Below the pieces are notes generated by a model. The model ran no database searches and was not told the origin of the DNA. It was given only the letters and a program-made list of their open reading frames with translations. A stretch of 64,000 bases of DNA from Paracoccus sp. MC1862 (GTDB taxonomy: Bacteria; Pseudomonadota; Alphaproteobacteria; Rhodobacterales; Rhodobacteraceae): the NCBI RefSeq assembly GCF_016617715.1, contig NZ_CP067225.1, positions 124,001-188,000 of the forward strand, in the 5' to 3' direction. The position numbers and the translations under genes are program-made. The first letter of the stretch is position 1. Every line of letters begins with the position of its first letter. Shown here one piece after another: positions 36,433 through 44,137 of this stretch.

Positions 36433-37653
36433 ATGGACATCAGCACCACCGCATTCCGCCCGGCGCGGCGGATCGAGGATCTCGGCGTGTCCGAGATCCT
36501 TCAGATCACGGCCCGGGCCTCGGCGCTGAAGCGCGCCGGGCGGCCGGTCATCATCCTGGGCGCGGGCGAGCCGGATTTCGACACGCCCGACCACATCAAG
36601 GAGGCCGCGATCGCGGCCATCCGCCGGGGCGAGACGAAATACACCGCGCTCGACGGCTCGCCCGAGCTGAAGCGGGCGATCCGCGGCAAGTTCCGGCGCG
36701 AGAACGGGCTGGACTTTGCCCCGAACGAGGTCACGGCCGCGGCGGGGGCCAAGCAGGTTCTCTACAACGCGATGATGGCCAGCCTGAACGAAGGCGACGA
36801 GGTCATCATTCCGACGCCTTGCTGGACCAGCTACTTCGACATCGTCCGCATCTCGGGCGGCACGCCGGTCGCCGTCCCCTGCGGGGCCGACAGCGGCTTC
36901 CGCCTGACCGCCGCGGCGCTGGAAGCGGCGATCACCCCGCAGACCCGCTGGCTGCTGCTCAACTCGCCCTCGAACCCCACCGGCAGCGCCTATGGCGAGG
37001 CGGACTACCGCCCATTGATCGAGGTGCTGGAACGCCATCCGCATGTCTGGCTGATGGTCGACGACATGTACGAGCATATCGTCTACGATGATTTCCGCTT
37101 CGTCACGCCCTTGGCGCTGGCACCCTGGCTGAAGGCGCGCTGCCTGACTGTGAACGGCGTCAGCAAGGCCTATGCGATGACCGGCTGGCGCCTCGGTTAT
37201 GCAGGAGGTCCCGCCGATCTGATTGCCGGCATGGCGGTCGTGCAGAGCCAGTCCACCTCTTGCCCGTCCTCGGTCACGCAGGCGGCGGCGGTTGCTGCGC
37301 TGGATGGTCCGCAGGACTTCCTTCCCCTGCGGCGGGACAGCTTCGCGGCGCGCCGCAACCTCGTGGTGGATGCCCTGAACGCCATCACCGGCATCACCTG
37401 CCGCCGCCCTGAAGGTGCCTTCTACACCTTCTCAAGCTGCGAGGGCCTGCTCGGCCGAACCACGCCCGAGGGCCGGCGCATCGACAGCGACCGCGACTTC
37501 TGCGCGTGGCTGCTGGAGACCAAGGATGTCGCGATGGTTCCGGGCACGACCTTCGGGCTGCAGGGGCATTTCCGCATTTCCTACGCGACCTCGGAGGCCG
37601 AACTGAAGGAAGCTCTTGCCCGGATCAAGATCGCCTGTGCGACCTTGGTCTGA
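36433..37653 (+). CDS. PLP aminotransferase class I/II, probable 2-aminoadipate aminotransferase
   Basis: A 406-residue fold-type I aminotransferase. PLP Lys245 lies in 'NGVSKAYAMTGWRLGYAG'. 'LLLNSPSNPTGSAYG' and 'VDDMYEHIVYDDFRF' hold the Asn and Asp/Tyr cofactor contacts, and 'FRISYAT' the carboxylate Arg. It resembles the aspartate/tyrosine aminotransferase (AspC/AatA) group. It lies 9 bases after amaB, in one transcript with hglS. The natural job would be 2-aminoadipate to 2-oxoadipate, closing the gap between AmaB and HglS. The substrate is inferred from context. Confidence 0.88.
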   Translation: MDISTTAFRPARRIEDLGVSEILQITARASALKRAGRPVIILGAGEPDFDTPDHIKEAAIAAIRRGETKYTALDGSPELKRAIRGKFRRENGLDFAPNEVTAAAGAKQVLYNAMMASLNEGDEVIIPTPCWTSYFDIVRISGGTPVAVPCGADSGFRLTAAALEAAITPQTRWLLLNSPSNPTGSAYGEADYRPLIEVLERHPHVWLMVDDMYEHIVYDDFRFVTPLALAPWLKARCLTVNGVSKAYAMTGWRLGYAGGPADLIAGMAVVQSQSTSCPSSVTQAAAVAALDGPQDFLPLRRDSFAARRNLVVDALNAITGITCRRPEGAFYTFSSCEGLLGRTTPEGRRIDSDRDFCAWLLETKDVAMVPGTTFGLQGHFRISYATSEAELKEALARIKIACATLV

Positions 37654-38211
37654 TGCGCAGCGTGTACCTGTGATATCAGAGCATCTGTCTTGAAGCGCAA
37701 GGTCTGAAATCTCACGATGGGCCTGACCGAACCGGAGACCTCCGAGCATCAGGGGTCCGGTGAGGCGGTAGCGACGTCCGAGATGCCCATCCATCGAAAG
37801 CCGCCGTTCGCCCGCCGCGACGAGCTGCGGCTTCGAAGCCCATATCTGCTGTTCAGACTGGGTGCGGCACGCGTGGAGACAGTGGAGGTGCGGCGAGGCG
37901 AGTCCGGCCCATACCAGACGTTCGGCCTGCTCGGATCGACGCTTCAGAGCGTCCATTCATGCTTGCCGCCTTGCCGCAGCGAGACGTACGGCAAGGTCGC
38001 CGAGAGCACGCGCGCCTCCAGTGGCTATCCCGTCGAGCGTTCAGTTCGCCTGACCCAGATAGTGGCCAAGCTGAAGTTGAGCTCTGCGGGTCCGTGCCCG
38101 GCGGCAAGCTTGGCTATCCTTGGGCGGCGGGCCTGAAAGCCGGCCCATCCCAGTGGCAGGTTTGTCTGCGCGTAATTCTGCGAACGCTGCCTCCCGGCTG
38201 GGAACGGCCTG
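37654..38211. other. Stretch without recognised gene
   Basis: About 560 bases between the aminotransferase and the minus-strand alpha/beta hydrolase. Open frames exist on both strands (for example 37717-38136 plus), but none resembles a family known to me and their composition looks incidental. No terminator with a clear T-run was found. It could be the scar of an integration that brought in the following region. Confidence 0.45.
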
Positions 38212-39090
38212 CTATGCGTTGAGAAACGTCCTGGCCTTTGTCAAAAAGGCGTCGTGATACTGGAAGATGCCGCCATGCCCTGCATCTGGAAACAGGGTCA
38301 GTTCGGCGTCTGGAATGCGGCGGGCGAGATCTTTCGAATTCGTGCTTGGCACCATGATGTCGTGATCGCCGTTCGCGACCAGCACGTGCAGGCGGATCGT
38401 CTTCAGCAGCTGCGGGGACTGCTTGCCCCAAGCGGTGATCGCCTTCAGCTGACAGAGGAACACGGCCGGCGGCACCGCCTTGTCGCGGCCCGAGATGCGT
38501 TCCTTGAGCCGCTTGACGAAGGCTCTGGCGACGCGTCGGCCGTTCGGAGTGGACGTGAAGAACAGATAGGTCTTGGGATCGCGGAATGTGACCAGACCCT
38601 TCACGATCAGCGGCCACGACACTGATCCAACCCTGTCGATGCCGGTGCCTCCCGCGGGACCTGTGCCCGCCAGGATGGCGCGGCGGACCAGATCGGGTTC
38701 GTCGAGCAGGATCTGCTGGGCGATGAACCCGCCAAGCGCGAAGCCGATCAGGTCGATCCAGTCCAGCCCCAGCGCATGGATGACGGCGGTCGTGTCGGCC
38801 GCCATCGCGGCCACCGTCGGCCGCACCTCGCCGCCCGACTCGCCGACCCCCTGGTAGCCGAGTGTGTAGACAGGCGGGTCGGTTGCCAGCCCCTCGACGA
38901 TACGCGGATCGAAATTGTCGAGGTTCCCACCCCAGTGGTTGAGCAGAACCACGGGCATCCCGCCCTCCGGTCCCAGCCGGCGATAGGCAAAGCGTGTGCC
39001 CGCTGCCTCGACATGCCGGGTCGGCGTGGTCTTCCAGTCGGAGTGGCTCGGAATGATGGCCTCATTTTCCTGCTTTCGCAATTTCGTCAC
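38212..39090 (-). CDS. Alpha/beta hydrolase lacking the nucleophile Ser
   Basis: A 292-residue alpha/beta hydrolase of the haloperoxidase/non-haem group. It has the oxyanion region 'VVLLNHWGGNLDNFDP', acid in 'LVANGDHDIMVP' and His in 'LFPDAGHGGIFQ'. The nucleophile elbow reads GFALGG (Ala118; codon GCG) where the family has GFSLGG (Ser, TCG). One base change explains it. The start is GTG at 39090, overlapping the original stop of the upstream oxidoreductase (GTGA), so the two were coupled. Without Ser118 the usual hydrolytic activity should be lost. Confidence 0.85.
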   Translation of the reverse strand: MTKLRKQENEAIIPSHSDWKTTPTRHVEAAGTRFAYRRLGPEGGMPVVLLNHWGGNLDNFDPRIVEGLATDPPVYTLGYQGVGESGGEVRPTVAAMAADTTAVIHALGLDWIDLIGFALGGFIAQQILLDEPDLVRRAILAGTGPAGGTGIDRVGSVSWPLIVKGLVTFRDPKTYLFFTSTPNGRRVARAFVKRLKERISGRDKAVPPAVFLCQLKAITAWGKQSPQLLKTIRLHVLVANGDHDIMVPSTNSKDLARRIPDAELTLFPDAGHGGIFQYHDAFLTKARTFLNA

Positions 39091-40055
39091 TTGAGGTTGA
39101 TGACAACCTTGCCCTTGGCGCGGCCGGTATCGAGCTACGCCATCGCCTCGTTCAGTTGCTCGAACGGGAAGGTCTGATCGACCACCGGGCGGATGTGACC
39201 TTCCTCCATCAGCCTAGCGATCCGGCTGAGCTGCCCGCCATCGGCGTGCATCCACAGGAACGAATAGTCCACGCGGGCTCGCTTCGCCTTGCGCCGGATA
39301 CCGGCGCTCATCAGCCGCAGCACAAGCCGCGTCACGGCGTTCAGCCTCTGTGCCTTGGCAAAGGCGGGATCAGGCGGGCCGGAGATGGAGATGAGCTTGC
39401 CACCCGGCTTCAGCACGTTCAGCGATTTCTCCAGCGTTGTCGCATCGAGGCTGTTCAGAACCACATCATAGCCCGACAGCATCGTCGAGAAGTCCTTCGT
39501 CCTGTAATCGACCACCACGTCCGCGCCGAGGCTGCGGACGAGATCGGCATTGCCTGCACTCGCGGTTCTCGCGACGGTTGCGCCAAGATGCTTGGCGAGT
39601 TGGATCGCGAGGGTGCCGACGCCGCCCGAACTGGCATGGATCAGGATCTTCCGACCCTTTTTCAGTTTCGCGCGCTCGACCAGCACCTGCCAGGCCGTGA
39701 GCCCGACGAGGGGGACGCCCGTGGCCTCCACCATCGAGAGACCGGAGGGTTTGGGCACGAGATTGGCCTCGTTGACCGCGATCCGTTCGGCGAAGGTGCC
39801 GATATGACCATCGCGCGGACGGGCGAACACTGCATCGCCCGGTTTGAACCGGCGCACGCCGGCACTCACTGACAGGACGACGCCGGCAAGGTCGTGGCCG
39901 AGGACCAACGGGGGCTTGTAGGGCAGGATAGGCTTGAGCGCGCCGTCGCGGATTCTGGCGTCGAGCTGATTGAGCGCGGTCGCGTGGATGTCGATCAGCA
40001 CCTCGTCGGCAGCCGGCACGGGGTCGGGCACGTCACCGAGACGTAGCGACTGCCC

Positions 40056-40063
40056 CTTTTTAT
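40056..40063. repeat. 8-bp target duplication of IS1595 element A (left copy)
   Basis: CTTTTTAT, identical to 42503-42510. The two copies bound the element exactly, and removing one with the IS restores the reading frame of the interrupted MDR gene. Confidence 0.95.
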
Positions 40064-40477
40064 GGGGTCTATATACTTAGCTAGCCAGAATGACGGCTAG
40101 AACGGTTCAAGTGGACACCAGATTCAGTGAGCCGTAAGGTGAATCGAAAGGTGACGGCTACTACCTTCTCACGCGTCTCTAGTCCTCCAAGACCTTAGCG
40201 AGACGGATAAGAACGACAGTGAGCAATAACATGCTCCCATCGTCCAAACCGAAACCGGAGATATGAGCACACACTCACCGGTTTCGGCCACGCGCAAGTG
40301 ACCATAGCCACCTCTTTAGCGGATCGCCAGGAACGAGCCTGACACTCCGGGATCGCACCGCGCGCCCCCGCCCGTATCAGGGGTTGCGGTGCTGAGAGGT
40401 AGTAGTAGCCGTCCGCTGCAGATTACTCGGTGACGCAGCCGAGAGTCGAGTCCTTCTCGTTCTCGTTCCGCCCCTTC

Positions 40478-41497
40478 TCAATCGTCGGAAAGGAGCAGTT
40501 GCAACTGAGTCCCTTTCTTCGGAAAGGCTCGATCCAGTAGTGACTTGAATTGCTCCCAAGTGGCTGAAGCGCGCATTAGACCAATAACGGCGTGTAGGTG
40601 CTGTGCAAGTGCGGGGTGGCCGATATCGTCCGTCAGAAACTGATGGTGCTTACGGGCCCGGCCGCCTTCCTCGTGCGTAGGATTGAGTCGTTGAAGTTCT
40701 TCAAGGATGCCGGGTGCGAGTCTTTCGTAGACGATATCGTTGGTGTAGCGCCCGACTACGCCTGGACGTGCTACTGACATAGCATTCCAACTCCAGCCTC
40801 GGAGCCGGAATATCTCGCGATAGAAAGCATCAGGAAATCGCTTTGCCCAAGCTGCGAACTCTTTTTGTAGATACTTGTCGAGGATGGCCTGAAGTGCGTC
40901 CCGGTCCCGGGTGTCCTGATAGCCGGTTGCTTCATCAATCAGCGCGATGACGCCCAAGTTGGCCAAGCCGCGCATGACGATCTCGGCCGCTTGGGCCCTG
41001 TCTGCCTGCTGCTCGTTCAGCACGCCATCTTGGCGCGCTTGTAGCCAGATGTTGCATATCTCAGGCAGCGCCTCGGCCTGATAACCGATCACTTCACTGT
41101 CGCCAGAGATGTAGCTTATGGGCTTCAGGGGCCCATCCATCAAATCCTTGGAAACATAGTTAGAAAGGCTCTTTGAGGCCAGAAAAACAGGCACATGGGC
41201 CCCGGCCTCCGCCGCTGCGGTCTTGAGGCGCTTGGCTGCCCCGCTCCTGCCCCCTAGGGCGTTGGCGATGCCGTTTTCGGACAGAATACGAGTTCCGTCC
41301 CGCAAGACGGCGCAAGGGATGCTCACGGGCCCTATCTGGAGGGTTCCTCTGTGGGTTGCCTCGTTTGGAGGTCCTGCGTCACTATCAGCATTGCTGCTAG
41401 CCACGCTCTGCTTCCTTCGGGCCCTAGGCGCGATGGCGGAAACAACCTCGTCAAAGCTGGCATCAATCGGCTCGATTGCGCTCTTTTCATCAGGCAT
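40478..41497 (-). CDS. P63C domain-containing protein, passenger of IS1595 element A
   Basis: A 339-residue protein. A disordered, charged N-terminus (~1-45) is followed by 'TLQIGPVSIPCAVLRDGTRI' and 'LSENGIANALGGRSGAAKRL', which looks like a KilA-N/phage antirepressor-type fold. The C-terminal P63C domain (Pfam family named from a phage protein) carries 'KEFAAWAKRFPDAFYREIFR', 'LRGWSWNAMS', 'GVVGRYTNDIVYERLAPGIL' and 'HHQFLTDDIGHPALAQHL'. Its function is unknown in the family; it is often phage- or mobile-element-borne. It starts inside the end of the transposase gene (8-base overlap), so the two are co-translated. It may regulate or assist transposition, or protect the element; this is speculation. 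Confidence 0.85.
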   Translation of the reverse strand: MPDEKSAIEPIDASFDEVVSAIAPRARRKQSVASSNADSDAGPPNEATHRGTLQIGPVSIPCAVLRDGTRILSENGIANALGGRSGAAKRLKTAAAEAGAHVPVFLASKSLSNYVSKDLMDGPLKPISYISGDSEVIGYQAEALPEICNIWLQARQDGVLNEQQADRAQAAEIVMRGLANLGVIALIDEATGYQDTRDRDALQAILDKYLQKEFAAWAKRFPDAFYREIFRLRGWSWNAMSVARPGVVGRYTNDIVYERLAPGILEELQRLNPTHEEGGRARKHHQFLTDDIGHPALAQHLHAVIGLMRASATWEQFKSLLDRAFPKKGTQLQLLLSDD

Positions 41498-42419
41498 GGA
41501 TTAGTCCTCTGTAGGTAAGGCGCTCGCCAGCCATGCGGGCGATGGTCATGTTAATGAAGTCCATCGTTCCGATCTTGGCAGTATTGTGCCGGAAGGAGAA
41601 CTCTTTCACATAGCGGTGCAGGTGCTTGGTGCTCATATAATGATAGACGCCAATGTAACCCCGCTTGAGGAGGGCCCAGAAGCTCTCGATACCGTTGGTA
41701 TGGGCCATGTCGCGGATATACTCGCCAGCCGAGTGATTGATGCGGATGTGCTGGAAGCCCGCAGCCTCAAGGCCGATGTAGCCGCCATGAGTATCCGTTA
41801 CGATGGTTGCGCCGGTCTTGCAGTGTTCGCGCACAAACCGCTCAAGGGTAGCAGCCTTCGTGTTCTCGACAACGACAGCCCGGACCTCGCCGAATGCGGA
41901 GCGGATGCCAACCACTGCGGTTTTCCCGACTGTGCCGCGCCCGGCGTTCAGCTTCTTGCTGGAATGCTTGTTTTTCTCACGGCCGCCAACGTAGGTTTCG
42001 TCAACCTGCATCTGATCGCCGTCCATGTAATCTCCGCGATCCTTTAGCCAAGTTTCCCGAATGCGCTGCGCGAGGAACCACGCCGTCTTCTGGGTAACAC
42101 CCAACTCTCGGGCCATCTGTGTGCTTGGGATGCCCTTGCGCGCGCTGGTCAGCATGTAGATCGCCAGCAGCCACTTCTGGAGCGGCAGGCGGCTTTCGGC
42201 CAAGACCGTGCCGGTGCGAACGCTGAAATGCTTCCGGCAATTCTTGCAGCGGTAAGGCATCGGCTTGTGGCCCTTGACCTCTGTCACGTTGACAGAACCA
42301 CAGTGGCCGCAGACCGGCTCTTTACTCCACCGCTGCGCCTCGAAATGCTTTCGAGCGGCTTCCTCGTCAGGAAACTTCTGGAAGAACTGGAATGTCGAGA
42401 GCGTCTCGGGGTTCGTCAT
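41490..42419 (-). CDS. IS1595 family transposase (element A)
   Basis: A 309-residue transposase. The N-terminal zinc ribbon has CGHCG and CKNC, followed by the HTH 'QMARELGVTQKTAWFLAQRI'. The ISXO2-like DDE domain has Asp in 'QVDETYVGGREKNKH', Asp in 'IVTDTHGGYIGLE', and 'NGIESFWALLKRGYIGVYHY', where Glu/Asn follow the IS1595 pattern. It appears intact. It is different in sequence from the transposase at 44174-45169. Confidence 0.93.
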   Translation of the reverse strand: MTNPETLSTFQFFQKFPDEEAARKHFEAQRWSKEPVCGHCGSVNVTEVKGHKPMPYRCKNCRKHFSVRTGTVLAESRLPLQKWLLAIYMLTSARKGIPSTQMARELGVTQKTAWFLAQRIRETWLKDRGDYMDGDQMQVDETYVGGREKNKHSSKKLNAGRGTVGKTAVVGIRSAFGEVRAVVVENTKAATLERFVREHCKTGATIVTDTHGGYIGLEAAGFQHIRINHSAGEYIRDMAHTNGIESFWALLKRGYIGVYHYMSTKHLHRYVKEFSFRHNTAKIGTMDFINMTIARMAGERLTYRGLIHA

Positions 42420-42502
42420 GGCACGGGCTCCTTCTGGAACCTTTATAATCTAGCTAGCCACGACCGCCAAGCGAAATTTGGCTAGTTATCTATATAGTCC
42501 CC

Positions 42503-42510
42503 CTTTTTAT
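42503..42510. repeat. 8-bp target duplication of IS1595 element A (right copy)
   Basis: CTTTTTAT, matching 40056-40063. Confidence 0.95.
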
Positions 42511-42625
42511 AGCGGTCGAGAATGAAGGCTTTCATAGGTGCTCTCCCACGTCAGGTTGAGGGTGCAACGGGCCATGATCGCGGCGCCCAAGCCCTGTTCA
42601 AAATGGCTATCCCATGATCCGGCAG

Positions 42626-43851
42626 TCATCGTTCCGAGCTTTCTGTCCGTAACATTGGAAAAAACGCGGCACCCGCCAATGTCGTCCCGCTGAGGACCAC
42701 CCAGGCGAGGGCCGTAGCCGGACCGACCGGCAGCGCGCCGATGATCGCCGTTCCCACGGCGGCAAATGCCATCTGCAAAAACCCGAGCAGCGCCGACGCG
42801 ATCCCGGCCCGGTCGCCAAAGGGTTCAAGCGCGATCGCGGTACCGATCGGATTGATGAGGCCCATGCCCGTCAGAAACAGCGTCACCGCCGCCATGAATT
42901 GCGGCTGCGTTGGCGCTGCACCTTGAAGGGCAAGCCAGAGGCCCCCGACATCACGATCAGGATGCCGGCCATGCCCACGGTTGGCGCGCCCCAACGCCGG
43001 GCCAGCCGCGCCGTCAGGAGCCCGCTGCCGAACACCACGAAAACGGTGGCGGCGAAGAAGATGCTGAGGCCGGGCGCGCTCAGCCCCATGTCGATCATCA
43101 GGATCGCCGGTGCTGCGCCGAAGAGGCTGTAGAGGCAGCCGATCACCAGACTGACGGCGAGCGCCGGGAAAATGAAGCGGTGGTCAATAAGCAGCCCCGC
43201 GAAACTGCGGACGATTGCCTGCGGCCATGCCGGGCGGCGGTGACTGGGCGAGAGCGACTCCCCGGCGATCAGCCGATCATGCAGGGCGACGAGAACGCCC
43301 GCCACCGCAACGAACACAAAGGTGCTGCGCCACCCGAACGCCGCCGCCATTCCCGTGCCGAGCACCGGCGAAAAGCCCGGCGCTGCCGCCATCGCGATCA
43401 TCACCAGCGCCAGCGCACGGGTCAACTGCGGTCCGTGATAGAGGTCGCGGGCGATGGCGCGGGCCAGCACCGACGCTGCGCAGGCACCCAGCGCCTGGAT
43501 CGCGCGGTCGGCGATCAGCACCGGCAGCGTCGGCGCGAGCGCGCAGATGACGCTGCCCGCGACGAACACCGCCAGCCCGCCGAAGACGAAGGGCGCCCGT
43601 CCGAATGCGTCGGCCAGCGGGCCGACGAACAGTTGCCCGGCGGCGAAGACGGTGAAGAAGCTGCTCAAGGTCCATGCCAGATCGCCCGGAGCCACGCCAA
43701 GGTCGATTGCCATCGCCGGAAAGGCAGGCAACATGATGTTGGTGGCGAGCGCGCCCAAAGCGGCCAGGCTTGCCAGCAGCACCAGACGGCCGGCCGTCAG
43801 CGCATCGCGCGGGCCGGGTGCGGCGACCTGATCGACATCAACCTTGGCCAT
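42626..43851 (-). pseudogene. Bcr/CflA-type MFS drug exporter, frameshifted
   Basis: Together the two frames give ~408 residues, the usual length for Bcr/CflA exporters. The first frame (43851 to ~42945) covers about 9 helices: 'LVLLASLAALGALATNIMLP', 'GQLFVGPLADAFGRAPFVFG' (motif A) and 'ALGACAASVLARAIARDLY'. The last part, 'FLTGMGLINPIGTAIALEPF' and 'ASALLGFLQMAFAAVGTAI', is in another frame. A missing base in the C5 run at 42942-42946 explains the shift. The start overlaps the thioesterase stop by 14 bases, so it is co-transcribed. It could be a true mutation or a homopolymer sequencing error. Confidence 0.85.
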
Positions 43852-44129
43852 GCTCGCCCCTCACGGTCATGGGCAGATCCTTGGCGCGTTGGCGGTTCTC
43901 GACGTCGAACACGAGCAGCGTTGACGTTGCCGTCGCACACAACCGTCCGTCGCCATCGTGAAGCGTCGCTTCCGCGAAGGCGACGCGACGCCCGACCGAG
44001 ACGGTTCGGCCGGTCGCACGCACCTTCCCGCTGCGCTCGCTGAGGCCGCGCAGATACGAGACCTTGAGTTCCAGCGTGGTATATCCCCGGTTGGCGCCGA
44101 GCTGCGAGTGGACCGCGATGCCGCAGGCG

Positions 44130-44137
44130 CTGTCGAG
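44130..44137. repeat. 8-bp target duplication of IS1595 element B (left copy)
   Basis: CTGTCGAG, identical to 45258-45265. Confidence 0.93.

Larger units (their letters stand above)
40064..42502 (-). mobile_element. IS1595 family element A with P63C passenger gene
   Basis: 2439 bp. The terminal inverted repeats begin GGGGTCTATATA at the left and GGGGACTATATA (read inward) at the right, and share TAGCC/CTAGCC inner bases (about 18 of 23 match). An 8-bp target duplication CTTTTTAT flanks it. Contents on the minus strand: transposase, then a P63C-domain gene overlapping it by 8 bases, then about 410 non-coding bases (40064-40477). That tail has an imperfect inverted repeat (GACGGCTACTACCT at 40153, AGGTAGTAGTAGCCGTC at 40397). 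It is inserted in an MDR oxidoreductase gene. Confidence 0.93.
39087..42535 (-). pseudogene. Zinc-type/quinone oxidoreductase-like MDR gene, split by an IS1595 element and carrying a nonsense codon
   Basis: The 5' piece is 42511-42535 (MKAFILDR) and the 3' piece 39087-40055. Removing the IS and one 8-bp target copy joins them in frame: MKAFILDRYKKGQSLRLGD, then 'VPDPVPAADEVLIDIHATA'. The body has the MDR fold with 'LGHDLAGVV', 'VPLVGLTAWQVLVERAKLKK' and 'ILIHASSGGVGTLAIQLAKH' (NADPH site). A TAG at 39135-39137 replaces a Tyr codon and removes the last 16 residues ('LDTGRAKGKVVINLK' and its neighbour). The original stop overlaps the hydrolase start. Two independent lesions: the gene is dead. 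Confidence 0.9.

Noticed and set aside
37717..38136. A 139-residue plus-strand frame
   Set aside because: No recognisable family, odd composition and no good ribosome-binding site; probably chance.
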